A stretch of DNA of 46,254 bases from Rhodoferax sp. (GTDB taxonomy: Bacteria > Pseudomonadota > Gammaproteobacteria > Burkholderiales > Burkholderiaceae_C): assembly GCF_025356155.1 (NCBI RefSeq), contig NZ_JANXUQ010000113.1:1-46254 (forward strand). Reading direction: 5' to 3'. The notes under the pieces were generated by a model. That model was not told where the DNA came from. It did not search any database and saw only the letters and a program-made list of their open reading frames with translations. Position 1 is the first letter of the stretch. The number at the start of each line of letters is the position of its first letter. Positions 8,884-17,747 of this stretch are shown here, one piece after another. The position numbers were made by a program, and so were the translations under genes.

Positions 8884-9429
8884 ATGATGACTGTTGAACA
8901 ACTGATGACTTCCCACAAATCCAACATCGAAACCTTGTTTGGTCTGACCAGCAAGGCTTTCGAAGGCGTTGAAAAGATCGTTGAACTGAACCTGACAGCC
9001 TCCAAGGCTGCCCTCTCCGAAGCCAACGCGCACACCCAGTCCCTGTTGAGCGTGAAAGACGCACAAGAACTGTTGGCCCTGCAATCCGGCCTGTTCCAGC
9101 CTTTGGCTGAAAAGACCGCTGCTTACAGCCGCCACCTGTACGACATCGCCACCGGCGCTACCGCTGAGTTCGGCAAGAACTTTGAAGGCCAAGCTGCCGA
9201 AGCCCAGAAGAAATTCATGGGTCTGGTTGACAGCGCCGCCAAGAACGCGCCCGCTGGCTCTGAGTCCGCTGTTGCAATCATGAAGAGCTCGGTGGCCGCT
9301 GCCAGCAATGCACTGGAATCCGTGCAAAAGGCTGTAAAGCAAGCCACTGAAATGGCCGAAGCCAACTTCAATGCAGTGGCCGCTACTGCGACCAATGCAA
9401 CGAAGCAAGCCACTGCCAAGAAGCGTTAA
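8884..9429 (+). CDS. phaP: Phasin, polyhydroxyalkanoate granule protein
   Basis: Small amphipathic protein that coats intracellular polyhydroxyalkanoate granules and limits their size. The 181 residues are almost all helix-forming, rich in Ala, Lys and Glu with few aromatics. The phasin_2 pattern is visible: [24 protein letters not shown], then [21 protein letters not shown]. The tail is Ala/Lys-rich ([13 protein letters not shown]). A strong AGGAG at 8871-8875 sits 8 bases before the first of two adjacent ATG codons. The gene stands alone with its own promoter and terminators. Its presence implies polymer storage, although no synthase gene is in the window. Confidence 0.93.
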   Translation: MMTVEQLMTSHKSNIETLFGLTSKAFEGVEKIVELNLTASKAALSEANAHTQSLLSVKDAQELLALQSGLFQPLAEKTAAYSRHLYDIATGATAEFGKNFEGQAAEAQKKFMGLVDSAAKNAPAGSESAVAIMKSSVAAASNALESVQKAVKQATEMAEANFNAVAATATNATKQATAKKR

Positions 9430-9437
9430 TTACAGAT

Positions 9438-9471
9438 GAAGGCGCAGACCATTGCGTTTTGGAGCGCCTTC
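9438..9471 (+). terminator. Hairpin directly after phaP
   Basis: GAAGGCGC (9438-9445) pairs with GCGCCTTC (9464-9471) across an 18-base loop, starting 8 bases after the phaP stop. Only a short pyrimidine stretch (TCT) follows, so termination here may be partial. Confidence 0.5.
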
Positions 9472-9514
9472 TCTAGCTGTCCAGGGAAAACCCTGACATA
9501 ATTAATTCACATGC

Positions 9515-9536
9515 GAAACACATGTACATGTGTTTC
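9515..9536. repeat. Perfect 22-base palindrome between the phaP terminators
   Basis: The half site GAAACACATGT is followed directly by its exact reverse complement. It could form a hairpin in RNA or be a protein-binding site. It lies within a structured stretch ending in the terminator at 9590-9621. Confidence 0.7.
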
Positions 9537-9589
9537 TATCGGTTGTCTCCTCGGGTCCTTTCGAAACCTTCAGGTTCAGGGATCCCTTC

Positions 9590-9621
9590 AAGGCCTCGTT
9601 GCAAAACGGGGCCTTTTTTTT
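9590..9621 (+). terminator. Strong intrinsic terminator downstream of phaP
   Basis: AAGGCCTCGTT pairs with AACGGGGCCTT around a short loop and is followed by a run of 8-9 T. It ends transcripts from phaP, or from a possible small RNA starting after 9472. The following gene on the other strand ends at 9633. Confidence 0.85.
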
Positions 9622-9632
9622 GGCGCTACTTT

Positions 9633-10538
9633 TCAGCGCATTTTGGCCGCAATGGCAGCGCGCAACTGTGGCATCAACTGCAGCATGGCCAAGCGCCCGG
9701 CTTCGATGGATTTTTTGCGGGAACCAAAATCCGCGCTGGAGACGCCCAGCAAAGCGGGACGCACCACCACATCGGCTTCCTTGAGCTCAAAGTAGTTGAT
9801 GCTTTTGCTCATGATAGAGACGGTCTGCAACAACACGTCCAGTGTGCCGCCAGCCAGATTGCCTTCCGGAGCGTTCGATATGTCAACCGCAATCACCAAT
9901 TCAGCGCCCATTTGCCGCGCAGCGCGCACCGGCACAGGCGACACCAGACCACCGTCTACGTATTCGTGCCCAGAAATTTTGACCGGCAGAAAGACAGCAG
10001 GAACCGCACTGGATGCCCGCACGGCGGTACCCGTATCGCCACGCTGGAACAGCATGCCCTGGCCAGTGTTCAGGTCGGTGGCGACGATGCCCAACGGCAG
10101 CGCCATGTCTTCTATGAGTTTTGAGCCCACTTGACCATTCACGTAGCGCGCCAACGCATCGCCCCGCAGCATGCCGCGGTTGAACAAGGGAAGTGTCCAG
10201 TCGGCAATAGTGGCCTCTTCCATGGTTTCTGCAACATGCTGCAACTGCTTGCCGGTTTTGCCACTGGCATAGAGCGCGGCGACCACGCTACCGGCGGAGG
10301 TGCCGGACACGAAGGAAGGGCGAATGCCCGCCTCCTCCAACACCTGGATTACTCCCACATGTGCAAAACCTCTGGCAGCACCGCCACCTAGCGCCAAGCC
10401 TATGCGTGGAGGAATTTTGGGAACCACCAAGATGGACGGAGGCACCACAGGAATCTCAGGCGGCGGGACTTCTTTGCTGGGCAGGGATACACAGCCGATC
10501 AGCGCAAGGCTGACGACAATAGAGAGCAGATACTTCAT
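9633..10538 (-). CDS. Patatin-like phospholipase, predicted lipoprotein
   Basis: Serine acyl hydrolase of the patatin/RssA group. The start at 10538 gives a lipoprotein signal peptide, MKYLLSIVVSLALIGC, with lipobox LIGC and lipidated Cys16. Earlier in-frame residues do not resemble a leader. A proline-rich linker (21-44) leads into the patatin domain: oxyanion loop GGGAARG (51-57), nucleophile elbow GTSAG with Ser81, and the catalytic Asp in YVDGGLV. Of 301 residues, the rest follows the bacterial patatin pattern. It is probably membrane-attached on the periplasmic side. It follows clpA by 135 bases on the same strand. Confidence 0.9.
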   Translation of the reverse strand: MKYLLSIVVSLALIGCVSLPSKEVPPPEIPVVPPSILVVPKIPPRIGLALGGGAARGFAHVGVIQVLEEAGIRPSFVSGTSAGSVVAALYASGKTGKQLQHVAETMEEATIADWTLPLFNRGMLRGDALARYVNGQVGSKLIEDMALPLGIVATDLNTGQGMLFQRGDTGTAVRASSAVPAVFLPVKISGHEYVDGGLVSPVPVRAARQMGAELVIAVDISNAPEGNLAGGTLDVLLQTVSIMSKSINYFELKEADVVVRPALLGVSSADFGSRKKSIEAGRLAMLQLMPQLRAAIAAKMR

Positions 10539-10673
10539 GGAGAACCGAAATTCAAAAACTAGCACGGGGAATTTTCTGCGGTGGCATGGAACTCGGGTCA
10601 GCACCCACAAACGACAAGGGCCCAGTTCACGAGGAACTAAGCCCTGAAGCATTAGCAGTGTAGGCGAATCGGC

Positions 10674-12995
10674 TTAGCCTGCAGTAGCCTCTTCGGGTTT
10701 CGACTTACCCTTTTTCTCTGGCAAAGGCTGGATGTCCAGCAGGACTTCAGTCTTGCTTTCGTCGGTGTCGTCCAGATCGACCGTCAGGCGTCCACCTTCG
10801 GTGAGGCGTCCAAACAGCAGTTCGTCGGCCAGCGCACGGCGAATCGTGTCCTGAATCAGGCGCTGCATGGGTCGGGCACCCATCAGAGGGTCGAAACCTT
10901 TCTTCGCCAAGTGCTTGCGCAGCTTGTCGGTAAAGGTGACATCCACCTTCTTCTCAGCCAATTGGGTCTCCAACTGAAGCAGGAACTTGTCTACCACCCG
11001 CAGGATGATGTTCTCGTCCAGCGCCTTGAAGCTGACGATGGCATCTAGCCGGTTGCGGAACTCGGGTGTGAACAGGCGTTTGATGTCCGCAGCTTCGTCC
11101 CCAGCCTCACGCGGATTAGTGAATCCGATGCTGGCCTTGTTCATGGTCTCCGCACCCGCATTGGTGGTCATCACAATGATCACATTGCGGAAATCGGCCT
11201 TGCGCCCGTTGTTGTCGGTCAAGGTACCATGGTCCATAACCTGTAGCAACACGTTGAAAATCGCAGGATGCGCCTTCTCGATTTCATCGAGCAACAACAC
11301 GCAATGCGGTTTCTTGGTGATGGCTTCCGTTAGCAAACCACCCTGGTCAAAGCCCACATAGCCAGGAGGAGCACCAATCAGACGGCTGACCGCGTGCTGC
11401 TCCATGTATTCGCTCATATCAAAGCGAATCAGGTCAATGCCCATGATGTAAGCCAGCTGTTTGGCAGCCTCGGTCTTGCCAACGCCAGTGGGGCCACTAA
11501 ACAGGAAGGAGCCAATCGGCTTATCACCCTTGCCAATGCCCGAGCGAGCCATCTTGACGGCAGAGGACAACACGTCCAGCGCCTTGTCCTGTCCAAACAC
11601 TACATTGCGCAAATCGCGTTCCAGCGTTTTGAGCTTGCTGCGATCGTCATTGGAAACATTGGCTGCGGGGATGCGGGCAATCTTGGCCACGATTTCTTCA
11701 ACCTCAGCCTTGCTGATGGTCTTCTTGCGCTTGCTAGCCGGCAGGATGCGCTGGGCAGCGCCCGCTTCATCGATGACATCAATCGCCTTGTCAGGCAGGT
11801 GCCGGTCATTGATGTATTTGGCGCTCAGCTCTGCGGCGGCTTGGAGCGCAGCCACGGCGTACTTCACGTTGTGGTGCTCTTCAAAGCGCGATTTGAGTCC
11901 CTTGAGAATCTCAACAGTTTGTTCCACGGTTGGCTCGACCACATCCACTTTCTGGAAGCGACGGGACAGCGCCGCATCTTTTTCGAAGATGCCGCGGTAC
12001 TCGGTAAAGGTCGTTGCGCCGATGCACTTCAAAGCGCCAGAGCTCAGGCCAGGCTTCAGCAAATTGGAGGCGTCAAGCGTTCCACCCGAGGCCGCTCCAG
12101 CGCCAATCAAAGTATGGATTTCATCAATGAACAACACGGCATTGGGCTTATCTTTGAGCGCTTTTAGCACGCCTTTCAGACGTTGCTCAAAATCACCGCG
12201 GTATTTGGTGCCCGCCAGCAAGGCGCCCATATCCAGCGAATACACAATGGCTTCCGCAAGGATCTCGGGCACATCGCCCTGCGTAATGCGCCAGGCCAAA
12301 CCTTCGGCAATAGCGGTCTTGCCAACACCGGCTTCACCCACCAGCAGCGGGTTGTTCTTGCGGCGGCGGCACAGGATCTGGATCACGCGTTCAACTTCGT
12401 ATTCGCGGCCGATCAATGGGTCGATCTTGCCTTCTTTGGCGAGCTGGTTCAGGTTGACGGTGAACTGCTCCAACGGTGAAGCTTTTTCGTTCTTCTCGCC
12501 ATTGCTTTCTTCATTCTCGACCGGGCTTTCATTGGCCTTGGTGGATTCAGGAGGATCATTCTTCTTGATGCCGTGCGCAATGAAGTTAACCACGTCCAAC
12601 CGGGTTACGCCTTGTTGGTGCAGGTAGTAAACAGCGTGCGAATCTTTCTCGCCAAAAATAGCGACCAGCACATTGGCGCCGGTCACTTCCTTCTTGCCAC
12701 TGCCGGTGGATTGCACATGCATGATGGCGCGCTGGATCACGCGCTGAAAGCCCAAGGTTGGCTGGGTGTCCACATCATCGGCCCCCGCAACCTGAGGCGT
12801 GTTGTCCTTGATGAAATTAGACAGCGACTTGCGCAGATCGTCGATATTGGCCGAGCAGGCGCGCAGCACCTCGGCGGCGCTGGGATTGTCCAATAAGGCG
12901 AGCAACAAGTGCTCCACGGTAATGAACTCGTGGCGCTGCTGGCGTGCCTCAACAAACGCCATGTGCAGGCTGACTTCCAATTCTTGGGCAATCAT
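10674..12995 (-). CDS. clpA: ATP-dependent Clp protease ATPase subunit ClpA
   Basis: Hexameric AAA+ unfoldase that feeds proteins to ClpP and takes N-degron substrates from ClpS. The 773 residues contain the double Clp N domain ([13 protein letters not shown] near residue 25), first ATPase with Walker [16 protein letters not shown] and Walker [21 protein letters not shown], and second ATPase with [15 protein letters not shown] and [13 protein letters not shown] ClpP-docking IGF loop is seen in [15 protein letters not shown]. The acidic linker after the N domain ([17 protein letters not shown]) is typical. It lies 78 bases after clpS, the usual order. Confidence 0.97.
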   Translation of the reverse strand: MIAQELEVSLHMAFVEARQQRHEFITVEHLLLALLDNPSAAEVLRACSANIDDLRKSLSNFIKDNTPQVAGADDVDTQPTLGFQRVIQRAIMHVQSTGSGKKEVTGANVLVAIFGEKDSHAVYYLHQQGVTRLDVVNFIAHGIKKNDPPESTKANESPVENEESNGEKNEKASPLEQFTVNLNQLAKEGKIDPLIGREYEVERVIQILCRRRKNNPLLVGEAGVGKTAIAEGLAWRITQGDVPEILAEAIVYSLDMGALLAGTKYRGDFEQRLKGVLKALKDKPNAVLFIDEIHTLIGAGAASGGTLDASNLLKPGLSSGALKCIGATTFTEYRGIFEKDAALSRRFQKVDVVEPTVEQTVEILKGLKSRFEEHHNVKYAVAALQAAAELSAKYINDRHLPDKAIDVIDEAGAAQRILPASKRKKTISKAEVEEIVAKIARIPAANVSNDDRSKLKTLERDLRNVVFGQDKALDVLSSAVKMARSGIGKGDKPIGSFLFSGPTGVGKTEAAKQLAYIMGIDLIRFDMSEYMEQHAVSRLIGAPPGYVGFDQGGLLTEAITKKPHCVLLLDEIEKAHPAIFNVLLQVMDHGTLTDNNGRKADFRNVIIVMTTNAGAETMNKASIGFTNPREAGDEAADIKRLFTPEFRNRLDAIVSFKALDENIILRVVDKFLLQLETQLAEKKVDVTFTDKLRKHLAKKGFDPLMGARPMQRLIQDTIRRALADELLFGRLTEGGRLTVDLDDTDESKTEVLLDIQPLPEKKGKSKPEEATAG

Positions 12996-13073
12996 GAGAT
13001 TTCCTTTAGCCTTGCGTTGATGATTAACTGTAAACCGTTTACCGGTTCGCCGTTCATTAGTTTCGATATCACT

Positions 13074-13436
13074 CTACATATCCACGGGTTCACACACACA
13101 TTGAAGCGGATGGCCCGCTTTGTGCGCCGCTTCCAGCACCTGATCAACCTTGGTCACAGCAACATCCCGGGAATAGACCCCACACACCGCTTTGCCATCC
13201 AGATGGATTTTCAGCATGATGCGTGTCGCGGATTCCAGATCCTTACCAAAAAACTCCTGTATTACGACAACGACAAACTCCATAGGGGTGTAGTCGTCGT
13301 TCAGCATGAGTACCTGATACATCTGCGGTGGTTTGACACGCTGAGTCCGGCGTTCCAGTACAACAGAACCACCCTCATCAGGGTTGGGCGGCTGAACGGG
13401 AGGTTCTGGTGGTTTGGACGGGATATTGGTTGCCAT
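13074..13436 (-). CDS. clpS: ATP-dependent Clp protease adaptor ClpS
   Basis: Adaptor that recognises N-terminal Leu, Phe, Tyr or Trp and hands substrates to ClpAP. The core shows [21 protein letters not shown] with the conserved Asn-Asp of the N-degron pocket, then [24 protein letters not shown]. The 120-residue form starting [12 protein letters not shown] at 13436 is chosen over a start at 13472 because it leads into the usual disordered proline-rich N-terminus. Downstream clpA on the same strand confirms the assignment. Confidence 0.96.
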   Translation of the reverse strand: MATNIPSKPPEPPVQPPNPDEGGSVVLERRTQRVKPPQMYQVLMLNDDYTPMEFVVVVIQEFFGKDLESATRIMLKIHLDGKAVCGVYSRDVAVTKVDQVLEAAHKAGHPLQCVCEPVDM

Positions 13437-13520
13437 GAAATCGATTCTATCGGTCACCCCAAAGGATTGCACCGCTCACTTGAATTGGAGCCACTATGAC
13501 CCAATTCAAGCCACGGGCAT

Positions 13521-13559
13521 AAAAAAACCGCCACGGACCCCAAAGGCCCTGGCGGTTTC
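13521..13559 (-). terminator. Intrinsic terminator of icd
   Basis: On the minus strand AAACCGCCAGGGCC pairs with a GGGTCCGTGGCGGTT arm, followed by seven T. It lies 48 bases after the icd stop and separates icd from clpS. Confidence 0.85.
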
Positions 13560-13606
13560 GCGAAACAAAGACGCAAGGCAACCACCAAGGCTACCTGCAA
13601 CCCCGA

Positions 13607-14860
13607 CTACATGTTGTCGATCATGACCTGTCCGAAACCGGAACAACTCACTTGGGTAGCGCCGTCCATCAGGCGCGCAAAATCGTAAGTGACTTTCTTG
13701 CTCTTGATGGATTTTTCCATGGAGCTGATGATGATGTCTGCCGCTTCCAGCCAACCCATGTGGCGAAGCATCATTTCGGCCGACAAGATTTCAGAACCGG
13801 GGTTCACGTAGTCTTTGCCAGCGTATTTGGGGGCCGTGCCGTGGGTCGCTTCAAAACACGCGACCGAGTCTGACAGGTTGGCGCCTGGCGCAATGCCGAT
13901 ACCGCCGACCTGCGCAGCCAATGCGTCCGAAACGTAGTCGCCGTTCAGGTTGAGCGTCGCAATCACGCTGTATTCAGCGGGGCGCAACAAGATTTGTTGC
14001 AAGAAGGCGTCGGCGATGCTGTCCTTGACCACAATGTCTTTGCCAGACTTGGAGTTCTTGAACTTGCACCAGGGTCCGCCGTCGATCAGTTCGGCACCAA
14101 ATTCCCTTTGAGCCAGCGCGTATGCCCAATCACGGAAGCCACCTTCCGTGTACTTCATGATGTTGCCCTTGTGCACGATGGTCACGCTGGGCTTGTCATT
14201 GTCAATGGCGTACTGGATGGCCTTGCGTACCAAGCGCTCTGTGCCTTCGCGCGAGACGGGCTTGATGCCAATGCCGGAGGTGTTGGGGAAGCGGATCTTC
14301 TTCACGCCCATCTCGTCTTGCAGAAACTTGATCAGCTTCTTGGCCTTGTCGCTCTCGGCTTCAAATTCGATACCGGCGTAGATATCTTCCGAGTTTTCGC
14401 GGAAGATCACCATATTGGTCTTGTGCGGCTCTTTGACAGGGCTGGGCACGCCTTCAAAATACTGGATGGGGCGCAGGCATACGTACAAATCGAGTTCCTG
14501 GCGCAAGGCCACATTCAGCGAACGGATACCGCCGCCAACGGGCGTTGTCAATGGACCTTTGATAGACACCACGTATTCGCGCAACGCCTGCAATGTTTCT
14601 TCTGGCAGCCACACATCGGGGCCATACACATTGGTGGACTTTTCACCGGCGTAAACCTCCATCCAATGGATTTTTTTCTTGCCACCGTAGGCTTTTGCAA
14701 CCGCCGCGTCAACCACTTTCAACATCACGGGCGTGATGTCCATTCCTGTGCCATCGCCTTCAATGAACGGGATGATGGGCTGATCCGGCACGTTCAGGGA
14801 CATGTCCGCATTAACGGTGATTTTTTCGCCTTCGGCAGGGACTTTGATGTGCTGGTACAT
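13607..14860 (-). CDS. icd: NADP-dependent isocitrate dehydrogenase
   Basis: TCA-cycle enzyme converting isocitrate to 2-oxoglutarate and CO2 with NADPH formation. The 417-residue length matches the E. coli type. The substrate loop [16 protein letters not shown] contains Ser114, equivalent to the serine phosphorylated by AceK in E. coli. [19 protein letters not shown] carries the Lys-Tyr pair that selects NADP over [13 protein letters not shown] near the N-terminus is also conserved. A GGAG lies about 13 bases before the ATG. A terminator follows at 13521-13559. Confidence 0.97.
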   Translation of the reverse strand: MYQHIKVPAEGEKITVNADMSLNVPDQPIIPFIEGDGTGMDITPVMLKVVDAAVAKAYGGKKKIHWMEVYAGEKSTNVYGPDVWLPEETLQALREYVVSIKGPLTTPVGGGIRSLNVALRQELDLYVCLRPIQYFEGVPSPVKEPHKTNMVIFRENSEDIYAGIEFEAESDKAKKLIKFLQDEMGVKKIRFPNTSGIGIKPVSREGTERLVRKAIQYAIDNDKPSVTIVHKGNIMKYTEGGFRDWAYALAQREFGAELIDGGPWCKFKNSKSGKDIVVKDSIADAFLQQILLRPAEYSVIATLNLNGDYVSDALAAQVGGIGIAPGANLSDSVACFEATHGTAPKYAGKDYVNPGSEILSAEMMLRHMGWLEAADIIISSMEKSIKSKKVTYDFARLMDGATQVSCSGFGQVMIDNM

Positions 14861-14959
14861 GGAAAAATGGTCTCCGTCTAATTTTGGTATCGCAATTACC
14901 CGAGAAATCAGGCTTTAGTACGTGCACAAATTCTATTCCTAAAAATACTACTTTCAGTC

Positions 14960-14982
14960 GGGCGCCAAGCCACACGGCGCCC
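14960..14982. other. Hairpin in the icd / exported-protein intergenic region
   Basis: GGGCGCC and GGCGCCC flank a 9-base loop. A second pair, CCGTGC and GCACGG, lies at about 15001-15023. The 191-base region between divergent icd and the gene at 15052 must hold both promoters. GATAAT at about 15009-15014 is a possible -10 for the plus-strand gene, but I see no convincing -35. Confidence 0.35.
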
Positions 14983-15051
14983 GGGAAAAGTCCCCGCGCG
15001 CCGTGCGGGATAATGGCGCACGGTTAGTACGTCAATTTTTAGGGAATTTCA

Positions 15052-15279
15052 ATGAACAAGCTTCTCGCCACACTGATTGCTGGCTTGGTTTCCGTGGCTG
15101 CAATTGCTCAAGCTGCTGCGCCCGTCGCTCCAAACGCGCCCGCCGTCCGGTCCACTCCTGCAGCGGCACCGGCTCCACATAAAAAAATGAAGAAACACAA
15201 GGCGGCGACAAGCCACAAAGCCAAGAAGTCCAGCCACAAAACTAAAAAGAAGAAGAGCAAAAAAGTAGCCAAGAAGTAA
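15052..15279 (+). CDS. Small lysine-rich exported protein, function unknown
   Basis: The 75 residues begin with a clear signal peptide, MNKLLATLIAGLVSVAAIAQA, with a likely cut after AQA. The mature ~54 residues are an Ala/Pro stretch followed by a very basic Lys/Ser/His tail (HKKMKKHKAATSHKAKK and further lysine runs). An AGGGA at about 15042 precedes the ATG. A strong terminator lies 22 bases after the stop, so it is a single-gene unit. The composition resembles histone H1-like tails, but the signal peptide points to the periplasm or beyond. I do not recognise a named family. Confidence 0.72.
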   Translation: MNKLLATLIAGLVSVAAIAQAAAPVAPNAPAVRSTPAAAPAPHKKMKKHKAATSHKAKKSSHKTKKKKSKKVAKK

Positions 15280-15300
15280 TTCCTGAGCCGCCCCTTTCGG

Positions 15301-15323
15301 TGCCCGCTAAAGCGGGCATTTTT
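15301..15323 (+). terminator. Intrinsic terminator of the lysine-rich protein gene
   Basis: TGCCCGCT-AA-AGCGGGCA stem followed by TTTTT. It lies immediately before the DUF192 remnant. Confidence 0.9.
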
Positions 15324-15324
15324 C

Positions 15325-15471
15325 ATGGGTGGTCCACAACACGAAGGCATGCTGTTCGTCTTTGAATAACCCAGCCGCATGTGTTTCTGGATGAAAAACA
15401 CTTTGCTACCTTTGACGGTTGCCTTCATTGCAGACAATGGCTCCATCACAGGGCACCCGCGTAGCCCGTAA
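15325..15471 (+). pseudogene. DUF192-family protein, decayed remnant
   Basis: Translating the frame from 15325 gives MGGPQHEGMLFVFE, then a TAA stop at 15367-15369, then [27 protein letters not shown] in the same frame, and a final stop at 15469-15471. The two blocks HEGMLFVFE and [12 protein letters not shown] with AFIADNGSI are consecutive hallmark segments of the DUF192 family, normally joined as FVFEQP. The stop thus replaces the conserved Gln codon (CAA to TAA). The N-terminal third and everything after the ADDG-like turn are missing. The fragment lies between two terminators and has no start region of its own. Confidence 0.8.
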
Positions 15472-15479
15472 ATGATCCA

Positions 15480-15503
15480 TAAAAAAGCCGACTCTAGGTC
15501 GGC
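15480..15503 (-). terminator. Intrinsic terminator of sodB
   Basis: On the minus strand GCCGACCTAGAGTCGGC forms a 7-base-pair stem followed by a run of six or seven T, 21 bases after the sodB stop. Confidence 0.88.
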
Positions 15504-15523
15504 ATTTTGCAGGCGCCAGGCGC

Positions 15524-16105
15524 TCAGGCGAAATTGGCTTCCGCAAAGCCCCAGTTCACCAGCTTGTCGAGGTAGGTTTCAACGAACTTGGGACGCAGGT
15601 TACGGTAGTCGATGTAGTAGGCATGTTCCCATACGTCCACAGTCAGGAGGGCCTTGTCGGCGGTGGTCAAAGGTGTGCCGGCTGCGCCCATGTTGACGAT
15701 ATCGACTGAGCCATCGGGCTTCTTCACCAGCCAAGTCCAGCCGGAGCCGAAGTTGCCGACAGCGGACTTGACGAAGGCTTCCTTGAACGCGGCATAGCTG
15801 CCCCATTTGGCGTTGATGGCTTCAGCCAAAGCGCCGGACGGCTCACCGCCGCCGCTCGGCTTCATGCAGTTCCAGAAGAAGGTGTGGTTCCAGATTTGGG
15901 CTGAATTGTTGTAAATGCCGCCGCTGGATTTCTTGATGATTTCTTCCAGCGACATGCTTTCGAATTCAGTGCCCTTTTGCAGGTTGTTCAGGTTCACCAC
16001 ATAGGCGTTGTGGTGCTTGCCATGGTGGTACTCCAGCGTTTCTTTGGAATAGGCAGGGGCCAGAGCGTCGATCGCATACGGCAATGCGGGCAGGGTGTGT
16101 TCCAT
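15524..16105 (-). CDS. sodB: Superoxide dismutase, iron type
   Basis: Cytoplasmic enzyme that dismutates superoxide to oxygen and peroxide. The 193 residues show the metal ligands in YHHGKHHNAYV, in NHTFFWNCM and in DVWEHAYYIDYRN. AQIWNHTFFW, with Gln before the histidine motif, is the iron-type signature. The ATG at 16105 is preceded by AGAGAGGA. An ATG further upstream (16138) would add 11 residues not seen in the family. It follows xseA by 41 bases and ends in the terminator at 15480-15503. Confidence 0.96.
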   Translation of the reverse strand: MEHTLPALPYAIDALAPAYSKETLEYHHGKHHNAYVVNLNNLQKGTEFESMSLEEIIKKSSGGIYNNSAQIWNHTFFWNCMKPSGGGEPSGALAEAINAKWGSYAAFKEAFVKSAVGNFGSGWTWLVKKPDGSVDIVNMGAAGTPLTTADKALLTVDVWEHAYYIDYRNLRPKFVETYLDKLVNWGFAEANFA

Positions 16106-16146
16106 GGAATCCTCTCTTTGGTTAGCGAAAGTGTTCATTGTAGGAA

Positions 16147-17460
16147 TTAATTTCGGCCCTTGTCGCTGACGGTCATGTCAACCACGCCATCGGCGAGCGT
16201 CGCCCGCACGTGCTGCCCGGCAACCGCTTGGGCGACATGGCCCAAAGTCTGGCCATTTTCTAGCGTCAGCCAGGCATAACCGCGCTGCAGCACCAGCGAC
16301 GGGTCCAGCAGACCGAGTCGCAGTTCCGCGCGCTGGTTGCGCTCCCGCAGGCGCAACGTGGCCCGCTGAACCCGCGTTGGCCATTCTTGCTGCTTGCGGG
16401 ATATATCTGACTGCTTCATCTGCAAAGCCAACCGCGCAGCGTGCTGCATGCGCTGCTCCAGTGCGGAAAGCACCAGGCGCTGGCGATGTGCCAACGATGA
16501 GGGGCGCCCCATGCGCGATGTCGCAAGGTCTACGCGCTGAGCCTGCCTGTCCAGAAAACGCCCAACGGCATCCCCCATGCGCGACTCCAGATCCACCACC
16601 AAGCCCAACCATGCCGATGTGGGCTCAGACACCAGTTCGGCCGCCGCAGTGGGTGTGGGTGCTCGGACATCGGCGACAAAGTCGGCAATGGTGAAATCTG
16701 TTTCGTGACCCACGCCGCAGACAATGGGCACGGGGCTGCACGCCAGCACACGGGCCAGTTGCTCGTCGTTGAACGCCCACAAGTCTTCCATGGCGCCACC
16801 TCCGCGCACCAGCAAAATCACATCGATGGTGACATCCAAACCACGGTCCGGCGCGTCGGCCATGGCATACAAATTCGACAGTGCCTGCATCAACTCGCGC
16901 GGCGCGTTGTCACCCTGCACCGCAGCAGGGACCAGTACCACCGGAATATGCGGCACGCGGCGCTGCAAAGCCGTCACGACATCGTGCAAGGCCGCCGCGC
17001 CCAACGAAGTCACCAGGCCGATGCCGCGCGGAAGCGCGGGCAACGGCCGCTTGCGTGTACTGTCGAATAAGCCCTCTTGTTCCAGCTTGGCTTTGAGCTT
17101 GAAGAACTGCTCGAACAAGGTGCCCTGCCCTGCGGGTCGCATGCTCTCCACCACCAACTGAAGTTCACCGCGGGCCTCATAAACGCCCAGGCGCCCGCGC
17201 ACTTCCACGCGGTCGCCGTCGCGTGGGCTGAAGTTCAGCAAACTTGCCGCTCGGCGGAACATGGCACAGCGGATTTGACCAGTTTCGTCCTTCAGCGAAA
17301 AATAACAATGGCCGCTGGCGGCGCGGGTAAAGCTGCTGATCTCGCCGCCCACCGTGACGGGATTGAAGCGCGCATCCATGGCGTCTGCGATGGCGCGGCA
17401 CAGTGCGCCCACCTGCCAGACGCGGGCGGATGAAGCAGAAGCTTGTGGGAACTCAACCAT
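16147..17460 (-). CDS. xseA: Exodeoxyribonuclease VII large subunit
   Basis: Large subunit of the single-strand DNA exonuclease formed with XseB, used in repair. The N-terminal OB fold contains WQVGALCRAIADAMDARF and GEISSFTRAASGHCYFSLKD. The catalytic region contains GGGAMEDLWAFNDE and the conserved VGHETDFTIADFVADVRAPTP, followed by a long coiled coil. The frame is open to 17499, but MVEFPQASAS at 17460 places the OB fold at the usual distance. xseB is not in the window. sodB is downstream on the same strand. Confidence 0.95.
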   Translation of the reverse strand: MVEFPQASASSARVWQVGALCRAIADAMDARFNPVTVGGEISSFTRAASGHCYFSLKDETGQIRCAMFRRAASLLNFSPRDGDRVEVRGRLGVYEARGELQLVVESMRPAGQGTLFEQFFKLKAKLEQEGLFDSTRKRPLPALPRGIGLVTSLGAAALHDVVTALQRRVPHIPVVLVPAAVQGDNAPRELMQALSNLYAMADAPDRGLDVTIDVILLVRGGGAMEDLWAFNDEQLARVLACSPVPIVCGVGHETDFTIADFVADVRAPTPTAAAELVSEPTSAWLGLVVDLESRMGDAVGRFLDRQAQRVDLATSRMGRPSSLAHRQRLVLSALEQRMQHAARLALQMKQSDISRKQQEWPTRVQRATLRLRERNQRAELRLGLLDPSLVLQRGYAWLTLENGQTLGHVAQAVAGQHVRATLADGVVDMTVSDKGRN

Positions 17461-17675
17461 ATTGGAATTGCGAGGTCGCAGCCAGGTAGTGCGTGCCAAC
17501 GCTCCACAGCTGGCGACCCAGCCCCCTACAAAGCTTCGCGCCCCGTGCGATGCACGGCGTGGCGTAATAAGTCTTTGATTTCATTGGATTTTTTACTGCT
17601 GAATTTGTCATCAATTTGTCAAAACCTCGCGTTGGTGCGGCTTCGCGCCCAGGCGGTCGATAGTTTTGCACAAAC

Positions 17676-17684
17676 TTATCCACA
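17676..17684 (+). promoter_or_regulatory. DnaA-box-like sequence upstream of exbB
   Basis: TTATCCACA is an exact match to the strong DnaA box. About 0.35 such matches are expected by chance in a window this size, counting both strands. It lies between divergent xseA and exbB together with a partial inverted match, TGTGGGT. The 287-base region shows no other clear element. Confidence 0.3.
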
Positions 17685-17747
17685 TGTTCTGTGGGTCACC
17701 GGCGTACGCCATAATCGCGGGGCATTGCATCTGTACGGAGTGACCAT

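Noticed and set aside
15108..15449. Minus-strand open frame of 113 codons opposite the lysine-rich gene
   Set aside because: Its sequence is the complement of the lysine codons and of the DUF192 remnant, which explain the region better.
17676..17684. A replication origin or DnaA-controlled promoter at the DnaA box
   Set aside because: One isolated exact box is expected fairly often by chance; there is no cluster, AT-rich region or dnaA/dnaN gene.
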